From NCBI GenBank assembly GCA_026874595.1, contig CM049314.1, positions 72,368,300-72,432,299 on the forward strand: a DNA stretch of 64,000 nt, given 5' to 3'. This DNA is from Sipunculus nudus. Taxonomy: Eukaryota > Annelida > Sipuncula > Golfingiida > Sipunculidae. Shown here one piece after another: positions 52,120 to 63,697 of the stretch (its first letter is position 1; every line of letters begins with the position of its first letter). Position numbers and translations under genes: made by a program. Under the pieces are notes generated by a model. It worked only from the letters and a program-made list of their open reading frames with translations, made no database searches and was not told where the DNA came from.

Positions 52120-54650
52120 GAAAAAATCATTTTAAATCGCCACAGGCTTCTGTAAGGTTTGGTCGAACGTTTTAATAAGAGGTTCTGTGGAATGTATTGT
52201 CAGCGAAACGCTTTGTCTGTCGGTGTTTATAAATGAATAGCTTGATATATAGAATGGTATTCTGATTGTTATAAGCAAGAGGAGTAAGGCATACTGTACG
52301 TATATATTGTACACTGCCATTTTACCGATTGCATGCATAAGGGAAAGACAAGTCAAATGTCACCTATAGCATTGACAACTTAAAATATTTCTGTTAAAAT
52401 ATGTTCTCGTGTGTAGCCGCACAAGGTCCTTTCCATGTGGCTCAAGTAGTGTAATGGGTTATTTAGAAATTCGGTTTAGTCTATTAACATATAAAGAAAA
52501 TAATAACATATAAACAGATGTGGAGTACATTGAAATATGACATGCAATGTGAAACGCCTGTACCCTGCCGTAGTAGCAGAAAATAACGTGATTTAAAAAG
52601 CGTAACACCGCATTAAACGTTGCCGATTCATGTTTCTTGGTCAATTATCTGTCTCGCTGAATAGATCCTTCCCTGGACGCTGTCCTAGTACTTTTGTGTC
52701 GCGGCCTGATCGCACCCTGTTTATTTCCCGCATATTTTCGAAACCGCACATTTGCGTACACACTAAAACGCGGACGTCACAAGTTGCATCTCGATATGAA
52801 AATTATACCCCTCGTCTAACAATAAATTGATATAATTTATAGTAATAAACAAACCCTTCATATTACAAATCATGTATAGTAACTCATTTGTGCACGGAAA
52901 ATTGAGTGAAAAAAATAACTGTATTCACTGCACAAATCAGGTTAACTGATAACAAAGTATAATTTTAGTATTAGATGAAAGCTGAAATGGTATTTTTAAT
53001 TTCATCGCGTTTAGCCATCATTGATTCCAATTTAATATGATCTTTTTTCTAATAATGGTGTTTGCTTTAAAATATAATTCGTTTTAGTATATTAGGTGCT
53101 GAACGTAATGCATACCCTTAAAACTCACCCCTCGGCAGCCGATCCGCCCACCGTTTATTAACATATTTAAATTTGTTTGAAATACACGCACGCCATCTGC
53201 AGGTTTAGTTTACCTATGTGACCGTTAATCATTTATACACTTTTATACTCAATTAAAGCAACTTACATGCCTGTCACGTGACTTATTAACCGCATTTCAC
53301 TAAAATATTACCAAATATTCTCTGAACTCCGAACTACAATATTCGGGTTAAAAAAGAAAAATGAAAAGTCGCGAGTTTCACTTGGCAGACGATTACAGGG
53401 ACCATTTCAGGTGTGAAACAAAAGTTTGCCGTGACACACAGATTATACTTTTAATCACAGAAGCAGAAACTTTTGAATTTTTATTTCTCTCAATACTGTG
53501 TGTGCCCAAAGAGAATATCCTATTGTTCTGGCTCTGTTTTTTTGCTTATTCAAGGGAACCCTACTCTCCGTTTCTGCAATGTGTTTATCCAGGGTCATCT
53601 GCACGTAAAAACATACCCTGCTAACCTCATGCTAGCTCATGAACAACCCTTAGGGGTAAAGCAAATGAAATTTTTAACAGGTTGTTGGTGTAGCACTTAT
53701 TTAAGAATTTTCAAGACATGAGTTTTGTCGTCAAAAGTCCGTATGTAATTTATCTTATAATGATGGAATACTTTAAGATTTAACAAAAACTAATTCAAAC
53801 CTTTATTATAATTAATGGTGTTGGCACTCACAAAACTGGCAACATCGCAAAAGTGTCCGTTTTTATTTATCTTGGAGTGTAAAAAACGATGCCAAATGTG
53901 TCATAAGGGGCTATATTATCCACATTTTCCGATATATCCTGAGAACTGTCATATATCATTCCCTTCGAGGCTGTCAATTCGTCATTTATCAGTAACTGCG
54001 CAAGTATTCCAATTGGTCCACTGTACACCCTGCCTGATTCCAACTCGTCCAATAGAAAGATGTCCTGGACGGAGTTCCCTGGACCTGTCCCGGGGGTAAG
54101 TTGTGTAAAATGCTATCTGATATATATTATGACTGTGTGTAGTTTTTCGTACCTGGCACGGGCCTCAAACTTTGCGAATGTTGCCCCTGCATCTTGTGAA
54201 GACGGGCCCCTTGCAAAGGAAATCGAGGAAACAAAGGTATGGGGTGTCAATATATTTTTAAACCGTCAACATTTTATGCATTAAAATGGCCGGAACAACC
54301 AACATTTTTTTAAAATTTGCAATAGAATTTATGCTTTTACTATTATTTCTTTAAATACCCTTGAACAAACATGCTCAGTATCAAACCAAAATGTTAAACA
54401 ATTCTTCTTTGCTTAAATCTAATATGGCCGTATAGGGTTCCATATATATCTTTAGGCATATTGACTACTAATTACCATGCGTAAACAGTGCTAAAATTGT
54501 ATTCACTGAGTATATGAATTTGTTAATTAGTATCCTAAGTGGTCCATATAAAAAATCCTTGCAAACCCGACATTATATCATGGTGACCTAAATTCTACAA
54601 GCTACAGGACTGCAGCGTGGTTTACGTTATATCTTTTACGTTTTATGTAC
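52120..54650. other. Intergenic stretch, no gene recognised
   Basis: AT-rich, with scattered short open frames lacking family motifs. A possible acyl-CoA synthetase relic lies at about 54155-54240. Confidence 0.4.
54155..54240 (+). pseudogene. Possible relic of an acyl-CoA synthetase exon (exon 6 region)
   Basis: The frame reads ASNFANVAPASCEDGPLAKE then IEETK before GTATGG. GPLAKEIEE resembles the (G)APLxKE segment encoded by exon 6 in gene B. The match is short and nothing upstream aligns; it is listed because it lies just before clear exon 9-11 relics. Confidence 0.25.
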
Positions 54651-54732
54651 TAGATGACGCAGGAGATTTGGACCAAAAGGCTACCATATCATAGAGCGAA
54701 TTAGAGACCTGATAAAGTACAAAAGACATCTG

Positions 54733-55101
54733 GTAGGATGATCATTAGAAGGAGGTTAAACTGTGTTCAATGTTTGTATGTCGTGTAACATCTTGGGGCA
54801 AGGCTCAGTTGAATCTGGATCTACGATAGGATGCAGAATAATTTTTCACTTCTCTTTGTACGTTTGTTTTGTTAGAACGAATAGCCAATGGTGATTGGCA
54901 GATGGAAAACCTCCATCAGGGATGCGTCCCTGAACACAACCGGCTCCTAATACCCATAAAAAAATACAATCTAAAAGATCTTTAAACTGAAAAATATCAA
55001 ATTTGCTAACAATGAAATCAAGCAACCGCATTAAGGTAAACGAGGTAAAACTGTATTGTCTGGATGATTTCCATGAGAAGTGTTAATATTTTGAACTGTA
55101 G
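54733..55101 (+). other. Former intron 9 of the decayed copy
   Basis: 369 nt between the exon 9 and exon 10 relics; the equivalent gene B intron is 1641 nt because it gained a SINE and microsatellite. Confidence 0.6.
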
Positions 55102-55267
55102 GTGGCGCCAGAAGAACTAAAAGCCGTCTTTTCACATCATGGCGCAGAGGACGCTGGTGTGGTTGGTGTTTTAGAGAAAGAGGGAGAACACAAACTTCCG
55201 TCGGCTTTTATAGCGCAGAGAGCCGGACATGACATTACAACTGAGCGCATACCCATGAGCTAAGTAA
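55102..55267 (+). pseudogene. Exon 10 relic of the decayed 4CL-like copy
   Basis: Reads VAPEELKAVFSHHGAEDAGV then VGVLEKEGEHKLPSAFIAQR, close to gene B exon 10, followed by a frameshift and stop. The donor GTAAGA of gene B is lost. Confidence 0.85.
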
Positions 55268-55776
55268 TAGTATGATATTAATAGAATATCAGTGATGTAC
55301 ATAAAATATTATATTATATCGGGTGTATTTCTTGCACCGTAGCCGACTGAGGACCAGAAATAAAAATGATTATCCTCGGCTTATCAAAGATATGGATAAG
55401 ATATCATATTACGTATTAAGTTAAAAGATAGTTACTGGATATAAGGTATCTGAGGTAGTTGAAGATCAAATATAAAAATAATATGAAAAAAATATAAAAC
55501 AATGAAATCGGGTACTTACTATTGTTTTATATAAGCTTTTAGGGATACTCCTAATCCTCTCGCTTGACTACCGGACAATACATATCGAACCTTAAATATA
55601 AATATTTTCTCTATTTTAATATCAACAGATTTGGTAGAATTTCGCAATACAAATTAGACTTGTACCTTGATTGTTATACACCAAGAGATTTGAGGCGATT
55701 TGCTTCTTGGTCAGTCAAAGATCATGATTAATACAGTTTGATGATTGTTTTGACTATTGGTTATTTTATTTTTAAA

Positions 55777-56375
55777 CTAGCTGATAAACCCGGTATACCG
55801 GGCTTTTTACCGCGGTTTGGGAGATATATTTACTGAGATATTGAATGTTGGCTCAATTTTTATTATAAAAGTTAAAAGAAAATATCGATTTTTAGTGGGA
55901 TACTCACTAAATACGATATGTTCAAATAATTTTTACTGTTATTTTGTGGCGCTGAGCTCGTGGCAAAATCATATCCCGGTATGTTTACCTTGAAGACCTG
56001 GTCAGTGATGGTTTACATTGCGAACCGGAATGAGACGCGGAGGCATACAGTGTTTCGTTGATATTTGACTGGTTTCTATCGTTGGTCGTTTGAAGAATAG
56101 GTTGATGTGAGGAACACATGAAAGATTAATTAAATGTATGTTGCAAGGAAACTGTTCCTGAAGAAGGAAACAGGAATATGCATACATCATAAGTACCAGA
56201 AGCGGACTCCGTGCAGTGGGTCCGTATCCCATTTTCAGCCACCGCAACCTTTTTTTCATCATATCAGACAAATTTTGAGGCCTGAAACCCCCCACACCAC
56301 CCCAGCCCTGTTCCTGAAACTGGGACCTTGAATTAGGTTTTGTCATTAATCCTCCTGGGTTGAACTCTCCATTTC
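55777..56375 (+). repeat. Dispersed repeat with a CCCGGTATACCGGG palindrome, copy 2
   Basis: Collinear with 3084-3560, with the 14-bp palindrome perfect in this copy. The right part (CAGCCACCGCAACC, GGGACCTTGAATTAG, TTGTCATTAATCCTCCTGG) also matches shorter copies at about 19275-19490, 22925-23110 and, on the minus strand, 29085-29240. Confidence 0.7.
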
Positions 56376-57564
56376 ATAAAGCGAAAAACATGTGTTTTTC
56401 TCTTTTACTGACCACGCACGTGGGTCAAATCCCTCATTGAAAGCAAGCGTTATTCACATGAACAATAGTCCTTATAGTGTTAGAGGTTAAGTGACCACGA
56501 TGTACGCATTCCGGTGATTGCCGAAGGCAGTTCGGCTGTGCTCGGTAAGAAAAAACGGAAAAATCACTCAAAAATATGTTTATTAAAAATTATTTATTTT
56601 CATATCGCCTATGTCACTGCGAGGATAATAACCTTTAAAATGTTGTATGGCACAATATTGTACACAACGTGGTTATAGAGAACACTGCGAACAAACGTGA
56701 ACCGAATTACTTTTATAAGTATTAGATTCATGTATTTATATGCAATTTTTTGCAGTTTTGCAGACGGGAGAACATGTTTCATTAACCATAACGGCTACTA
56801 TATAATCCTGTTAAAATAATTTTTTTTAGATTAATGTAGACTGGCTCTATTAATCATAATATAGACTGAATCTGGACTGGTACCTTGGTTATAATAAATA
56901 CTGAATCTAGACTGGTACCTTGGTTATAACATAGAGCGAATTTAGACTAGTACCTTGATTATAAACAGACTGACTCTAGACTAAAACTTGAGCTATCTTT
57001 TCAACGTGTTTCGAAAAAAAATTTAATATAATTTTTTGCCAAAAAAAATTATCTTCTGCCAAGTAAAAATTATTTTCTTAACGAAATGAAACAGCGGAAA
57101 GCCGACGTTTAATTGAAATAGACTTTTAATCTCAATATCTAAAGTCAGTTATTTACTAGGACTGTATCAATATATCGATATATCGATACGAATCGATACG
57201 CGACGTCGATACGATAACCGAAATGCGTCGCTTGCTGTATCGGTCGTATCGATGTAAAACATTGATTGCTAACGAATAGGGATATGACTCGAAGTTTAAA
57301 TATAACCTTGACTATTTGAAAAGCTAAATGCGCTGTGTATTTGTTGTTTTGCCTTTAATGACTTGATTAGAAATGTTTATACGCATGCACGTCAGTACTA
57401 CCATGAAAAGCAGGTGCATGTAAGCGATAATAGGAAAATGATACTGACTTTCCTCTTTATTAATGAAATCGATATTCACATCACATATTGCTACTAGGAA
57501 CAAGGTACATTCACGTCTATATCCTATATATGTGTGTGTGTGACACTTATTTGCTTTATGATAC

Positions 57565-57905
57565 AGTGAAACCCCGGGCTGCAGGCGGACACTCCGCCTA
57601 ACTGACACTTTTAGGGCCGACGGAGCGTTTTTACTGCTTTTTATACCCCATTAAGGCCCGGCCACACCGAACGCTGCGCTGCAAAGCGCTGCAAATAAAC
57701 GGCTGAGCATTTTTGCGGCGCTGCAAAGCGGAGAAAGTTGAATTATTTTCAGCTTTGTTTTGACGCCTGCACAGCACGGCGCAGCGCAGCGTTCGGTGAA
57801 GCCGGGCCTTTAGGGCGGATACCACCGCTATTCGGGACAATGGACACTTTTTTGTCCGCCCGATGGCAAAAATAACCCCGGCGAACGGACACCCTAGACC
57901 TGCGT
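57565..57905 (+). repeat. Pogo/Tigger-like terminal fragment split by a MITE
   Basis: Begins TACAGTGAAACCCCGGGCTG and continues GGCGGACACTCCGCC; the other side of the inserted MITE has GGGCGGATACCACCGC and GACAATGGACACTTTTTTGT. CAGTGAAACCCCG after TA is typical of pogo/Tigger termini. The opposite terminus was not found. Confidence 0.5.
57654..57809. mobile_element. Harbinger-type MITE, 156 bp
   Basis: Near-perfect inverted ends: AGGCCCGGCCACACCGAACG then CTGCGCTGC at the left, and the reverse complement AGGCCCGGCTTCACCGAACG at the right. A TTA trinucleotide flanks each side, as in PIF/Harbinger target duplications. Confidence 0.8.
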
Positions 57906-58374
57906 AGGTCCCTATAATTTTGTCTGTTTCTGATTTTACATAAATATACCCTAAGTAAAAGTAACCCCTATTCTGTTACTCTGTTGACCCTATGTCCAGC
58001 TGCCTTGTTGCTTGGATGACCAGTTCCAGTAATTCACAATTATAACTACAGGTGGCGTCTGTGTGCTCGATTATATGTAGTCCTTACCCCTTAGTGATAG
58101 TGGGGCCCCTTGGAGAAAGAAAGTAAACTATTTGCACCCCACAGAAGGGGCCAATACATGAATTATAAAATGATCACTGAACATTAATAAAGGTGATACA
58201 AACAAATGAAAAAAAAAATTATTCCTCGACCTGTTGCAGGTCTACGGACACCCAAGCGGCCGTCCCGATTAAAGTCGGCAGAAATGCTTTGATATTGCAA
58301 ATATGGTCTGCTTCTGGTACGCCTTATATATCACTTAAATGTTCTCATGATTTAGCATACTGCCATGACTATAA

Positions 58375-58680
58375 GGCCAAAATTAAAAAAAAGTATGGTT
58401 CTCAGGCACTTTTTTTCTTAAATCAATGCGGGCGGGCGCTTTTTTTATTTTAAATTTTTTTTTGTATGTTTCGATAAAATTGACGATTGATAAGGGAAAA
58501 CCATGAAAATAACAGTTTTATTTTGCTAAATAAGTAAAAGCACTACAAAACAAAGGAAATGGTATGGCTTTATCTTCTTGAAAGAAATTTGGGAGCGGCA
58601 GCAGCTCAAAATTGGAAAGTTTTTATTGAAAATCAAAATAAAAAGTTTTGATGCGGGGGTTTAGAATTTTTTTGGCCTAA
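58375..58680 (-). repeat. Dispersed repeat of about 300 bp, copy 3
   Basis: Shows AAGTATGGTTCTCAGGCACT, TGCGGGCGGGCG, GTAAAAGCACTACAAAACAA and TTTATCTTCTTGAAAG, as in the 48120 copy. Confidence 0.6.
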
Positions 58681-59186
58681 GACTGGAGCTAGTTTTACTC
58701 TAGTTACTTTACTTTTCAGCTGGAACATTTCATGACATTTCATCTCCAGACTAAATATATTAAAATTTTACTATTATAATTGTCATGAATCACTATAAAA
58801 ATATTTACAAACATTCAATTTTTTAACAAGGGCGATGACACACGAACATGACACAAAACATAAAGATATCCTTGTTACAAATAAAACCAGACCTAAGATA
58901 GCAGACAGCTGTCTTAGAAACATAACACCAAAAGTCATAAATGAAACCGACTAAATCATTGTTGACAAAATGTTCACTCTTAGTCTTCAAGGTTTGATTT
59001 GCTTAATCAAACAACATTTTATAAATTATTATAAAGACTCATGCCTTCAGATAAACTGCTGCATCTGCAACAATAATTAGTCTAAGCCATAAAAAATTGT
59101 TTTAATCAATAACAAACAATTTAATATCAAGCTTAAGCTGCTCAACTTGGGTGCATAGCATACGGAATATGTGGTATGTTAAAATT

Positions 59187-59189
<3 letters not shown>

Positions 59190-59241
<52 letters not shown>
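59190..59241. repeat. (AT)n microsatellite
   Basis: Pure dinucleotide tract inside the hAT-type element. Confidence 0.95.
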
Positions 59242-59244
<3 letters not shown>

Positions 59245-59924
59245 CAAGAAACAGAGCTTTTATTAAGAAATGATAAACAAAGAGAAATGCAGCGCATCGT
59301 CAATACGTATCGGTATCGAATTAACTGTATCGCGATACGTATTGTATCGGATGAGGGGGACCAATACCCAGCCCTATTATTTACTCATATTTCCAGATTT
59401 GGAAATAATTGAAAGGTTAAGAAAACGTTTCGTGGAAAGTTGCAAATTCGTTTGTCGCAACAGCCACACAAACCTTTTTCCTGTTGATGCGATTCTCTCA
59501 GACCATCTCACTGGAAAATATTAAAGGGACCTATCTTCACATACCAGGTATATCAAATATACATGAAATATTGTGTATTTTCCCTAAAATATATGATCTG
59601 CCATTATTTTGTTCTACAGCCGTTTGTTTACCCCTGTACGCGAGTGGAAATGAGCTCTTACCGGGCGCGATCAGCGGCGTAAAACATAAATACATGGCGC
59701 GCCACCTGGCTATACCGCGCAACGTAAGATTGTTCACGCTGACGACAGGGGCGTCATATATTTGTTAGGTATCACAATCGCACGGTCGGACCTCTGCATG
59801 GTCACACGTGGACTGTGTTTTACTCAAACACAGAACCATAGACACGTATGAAATAGGTATAGCAGAAAACTGGAGATTATGAGCTCGTGTGCCGGGATCC
59901 TTTTGCTCGGATATATTTGTACTC

Positions 59925-60015
59925 CGCCAAGATCTGCTAAAACGTAAGATAATTTAACATAAAGATAATATTGTACTCCACAAAGATCTGCTAAAAAATG
60001 AGATAATGTAACATA
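59925..60015 (+). repeat. Short tandem duplication (about 50 bp, two copies)
   Basis: TTGTACTCCGCCAAGATCTG then CTAAAACGTAAGATAAT is repeated as TTGTACTCCACAAAGATCTG then CTAAAAAATGAGATAAT. Confidence 0.7.
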
Positions 60016-60445
60016 CATATATATTATTGCAAATGATTTTAAACCTTTAATAATTACAAATGTATCTTAATTGTTTTTAAATAAATTTCAGGTTTTAATA
60101 TTTTTATTTGAAATTCATTTATAAGAGACAACAACACATATTTGACATTTCTGGGGACACTTATGGTTGAAAACGTTGATACGTTCACTATAATAACATA
60201 AAAGCCTGATCATGATTTGTACATTGTCAAGTAATACAGCAAATATTCTCCTGTTGCATATTCATGTTAATATTTTATTATTATAATAATTGTTATCATA
60301 ATTATTATTATTAATCAATTATTATTATGATTATTATTATTAGTATTTGATTTCAGATAAGCTAGCTCCCTTATAATGTCCACAAGGAGTTCATTTTTTT
60401 TTACAAGATTCCTTATAGGTCGAGTGAAAAAGTGTAACCAAGAAC

Positions 60446-60855
60446 ACTCCGACAGATGGCGCTTTCACAGAGCGACCAAAGTGGCGGTGACTAATTTGAA
60501 TAAGAGACCAACATTCATATCCATTGAATAACCGCGTCCATTTATAACATTGAAATCAAATACAATTTATCCATATTAACAAGTAAACACGGTATTTGTA
60601 TATTTTTTGGAAAACCTCTCCCTAATTTGATACTTTAATTTATTATTCTATCAACTGGACAACATGCATTCACATTTACTCATTAAAAATCTTGGTTTTC
60701 ATATCCACTATGCAAACACCTTTTATTTTTTCACATGCCTAAAAATATAGACCTTATTCATGACACTCGTGCCCTCTGGTGGATGTAACAAAAAACACTT
60801 TCGGGCCAGTTCTATATACAAGTGCTTTATATTGTTCAAATAAAGTTCTAAGTTG

Positions 60856-60917
<62 letters not shown>

Positions 60918-61540
60918 TATATCACATTTTTCGATCATGATCAACAGTTTCATACGTAAACAAAGAAAATAGGTTTACGACAGCAGCGCGCACTTTGACC
61001 CAAAATTAATATTGGTTTCCACCATATGTCTACACATGCGCGTGTCTGGTTAATGTTTTTTTCGCTGTTACTGAATATTAATGATGAGAATGATGTAGGA
61101 GCTAAGATGCTGAAGATCATATGAGAGTAAAAGGCTGGAGTTGCTGTTAGTAAGAATTTCCGTAGAATATGTTATACTCTTCTTGTTTAATTCGTTATAA
61201 TCGTTGTCAAAGCGCTTTTCAAAGGACACGCCTATTTGTTTCTAATTAACCTGGAACATTACACTTGGCAGTCTCAGATGAGCAGTGACAGATAAGGACA
61301 CGCCTCCTAATTCGCTGGCAGAATGCCACCGCTGCCAGTGGTCACAACTTTTCCTAAAAACATTGTAAGATCTGGCATGATAAGCTATATAGTCATGATA
61401 TATTTCATATCAATAATAATAATAATATATAGTATTTATATAGCGCAAAATTCTCCGTTGGTCGGACTCACACACACATACCCACACACACATACCCATA
61501 TACACACATACCCACATACAATTTCATGGAAACTACTCCC
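60446..61540. other. Intergenic stretch, no gene recognised
   Basis: Contains an (AT)n tract at about 60859-60915 and CA-rich short repeats near 61470-61520 beyond the LINE 3' end. Confidence 0.45.
60859..60915. repeat. (AT)n microsatellite
   Basis: Pure dinucleotide tract. Confidence 0.95.
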
Positions 61541-61544
61541 TGTG

Positions 61545-62660
61545 CCTGACCCAAGAAAAATGCATTTTAATTACTAAAAGCTTGCCGAAAGAGTTAGTTT
61601 TAAATGATACAAGAGTTGGAGATTTTCTAGGTGTAATGGGAAGTGAATTCCAAACTTTTGGAGCAACGAAACGGAAGGAACGTTCACCAACTTCCATATT
61701 ACACTTTGGTACTTACAGACGATTTCCGCCAGCCGAGCGAAGCGTACGCAAAGGCCGATAGGTTATTATTTTTTTCAGACAAGTATGATGGAATTTACTT
61801 ATCAAAATGGCGGTTACAAAAACAGCGATTTTGTATTGTATGCGGTACTTGACGGGAAGCCAATGTAGCTGTTTGAGCAGCGGCGTGACGTGGTCGGTCT
61901 TGCGCTTCTTGAAAATGAGACGCGCAGCGTTATTCTGGACCATCTGTAGCCGTAGGACTTGTTCTGCCAGTTACCTAGCATGAACTGAATTACAATAATC
62001 CCGGCGAGATATTACTGTGGCGCAAATGAGCCGACAGCACGCATTAGTAGAGAGGAAAGTTTAACCCCGGATGGAAGCTATACGGCGGAGCTCAAGAAAG
62101 GCCCCACGACATATACTACTAATATAATCATGCATTGAAAGATTATGATCAATCTTAACACCTAGATACTTCACTGAATTTTGAAAAGGAACAGTGCTAA
62201 TGGACTCATTGTCAGTTATCCTTAGAAGGGGCTTTGATCCGACAGGCATAATTTCAGTCTTGTCAGTATTCAATTTAAGTTTGTTGCTGGCCACCCATGA
62301 TAGTATATCCTCAATACAAGCCTGTATGCTGAACTGGACAGAGTTGAACCCACCTGCTCGACTACTTTATGCGAGTTCAGTGTCATCAGCTTACTTATGA
62401 AAAAAGACCAATCATGTGCAGATATTATGCGAGGTAGGGATTGTGAATATAAAGTGATCAATATAGGTCCTAACACGGATCCCTTTGGAACCCCGTACAA
62501 CAAAGTACATGTGTCTGATTTTCTACCGTCGACCATAACAGCTTGGGAACGATTGGCGAGGTATGAAATAAACCATGAAAGCGTGGTGTCGTGTATACCA
62601 AAGGTAATTTCTAGTCTTTTAGAGGACATAATCAGGAGCAATATTATGCTTTTTCTTTAA
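61545..62660 (-). pseudogene. 5'-truncated non-LTR retrotransposon (reverse transcriptase C-terminal half), broken
   Basis: Minus-strand frames in order from 62660 give LEITFGIHDTTLSWFISYLA and GVPKGSVLGPI (RT palm region), KLKLNTDKTEIM and VKYLGVKID, NNAARLIFKKRKTDHVTPLL then KQLHWLPVKYRI, and finally GERSFRFVAPKVWNSLPI near 61680-61620. This order and wording fit CR1/L2-type LINE ORF2. The frame is broken several times; near 62370-62400 the catalytic YADD region survives only as ADDTEL in a shifted frame next to a stop. It is inactive. Confidence 0.85.
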
Positions 62661-62689
62661 CATTATCAGTCCAGTTTTACTTAATACAA

Positions 62690-62840
62690 AAGTTTCCCAG
62701 CAAAACCATCCCAACACGCAGTCTCAATGTATACGGCTGTTTATCACCTTTATTATGGATCTGCGTGTTGGTTAACACAGTCCACGTGTGTCTGTTTACT
62801 ATAGCCGCGTGAGCAGAGGTCCGATTTTGAGCCTCAACAG
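62690..62840 (-). repeat. Dispersed repeat shared with 8670-8815
   Basis: TTCCCAGCA.., ACACAGTCCACGTGTG.C.GTTT and AGAGGTCCGATTTTGA recur in the 8670 copy. Confidence 0.45.
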
Positions 62841-63515
62841 GCGGTGTTTCAGCAAGCGGGAACATGTATTACAATTTTTTGGCCAAGTCAGTCAGTCATC
62901 TCCTGATTGATACGTGTTGTGGCCGGACGATGCACGCGCTATATTTGTGTTTACACCTTTTATCGCGCCCGGTCAACTGTTTTTAACACTCGTTTACCGG
63001 AGTGAGCAAACGGTTTCAGGGCATTGTTTTGGCAGGTACAAATTTATTTAAAAGGGAAAAAGATACTTTTCGTGTTAATTCGCACAAGTGGTTTAAGAAT
63101 TGTTTATGATATCACGCTCTTACTGCGATGTATATTATTTCCAACGTGTAAAACATCAGCTTTGTTAAAAGTCGTTTTATTGTGCAAGACGCGGGCAACC
63201 CCTTGACCTCACCTGGTGGTTGTTCACACATAACAAGTCTTTGTTCCCGCGGTTCTCAGTACCTATATCTCCCACAGTGCTCGGCTGGTATGTCACTTAG
63301 CTAATTTGGGGAGCGTGATATTCGGTCAGTCACGGCTCGGGGGCCGGGGCGATTAGTACTATATTACACTTGCGTTATTATCAGTAGGCGGCCCCTATCA
63401 TGCCAGTATGTCACGAGAATGTAAAATTAATCTTGCATTTGTCAGAAGTATAAGCAAAATGCTGTCCCTTCTTTTGATTGGTCAATATACGGGGTGGAGT
63501 AACCTTACCCATCTA
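62841..63515. other. Intergenic stretch, no gene recognised
   Basis: No open frame with family motifs and no clear repeat structure by eye. Confidence 0.4.
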
Positions 63516-63521
63516 ATTCAG

Positions 63522-63697
63522 GCGCGGATCCATGATTTTTTTATCCGGGGGGGGGGGGGGGTCAATGCTAGCGTAGATAAACATTGGGTTTTTTTATCAG
63601 GGCAATTTACCTGTCATGGTTTATAATTGGTCTAAAAATATTGGTAGTTGAGAGCAGGACCCCCCCCCCCCCCCCCGCCGGATCCGCGTCTGTTACC
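63522..63697. mobile_element. Short element with GGATCC inverted termini
   Basis: CAGGCGCGGATCC at the left pairs with the reverse complement CAGACGCGGATCCGG at the right; a G-run just inside the left end mirrors a C-run just inside the right. Such CAGNGGCGGATCC ends occur in hAT-type MITEs. No matching flanking octamer was found, so the assignment is tentative. Confidence 0.5.

Larger units (their letters stand above)
57157..59376. mobile_element. hAT-type element, 2.2 kb, with nested insertions
   Basis: The octamer TTATTTAC occurs immediately on both sides (57149-57156 and 59377-59384). Ends are TAGGACTGTATC at the left and, inverted from the right, TAGGGCTGGGTATTGG, both followed by ATCGATAC-rich sequence. 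This fits a non-autonomous hAT element. No transposase frame remains. It contains a pogo-like fragment from about 57565, a 156-bp MITE (57654-57809), a dispersed repeat (58375-58680) and an (AT)n tract. Confidence 0.75.
54654..60445 (+). pseudogene. Decayed third 4CL-like copy: relics of exons 9, 10 and 11
   Basis: Three blocks in the right order and strand match the last exons of gene B: 54654-54732 (exon 9, 79 nt instead of 83, frameshifted, in-frame stop, ending LIKYK), 55102-55267 (exon 10, one codon missing, frameshift near the end, stop after IPMS), and 60357-60445 (exon 11, with TATAATGTCC and SGK-encoding GTCGAGTGAAAAAGTG remnants). Splice acceptors are partly kept (CTGTAG, TTTCAG). 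Exons 1-5 and 7-8 were not found. A 2.2-kb hAT-type element sits in the last intron. It cannot make a functional enzyme. Confidence 0.8.

Noticed and set aside
53361-54099. Overlapping 82-94-codon plus-strand frames
   Set aside because: No family motif, and no splice pairing that extends any of them; the region lies between the TRIM-type gene and the decayed paralogue.
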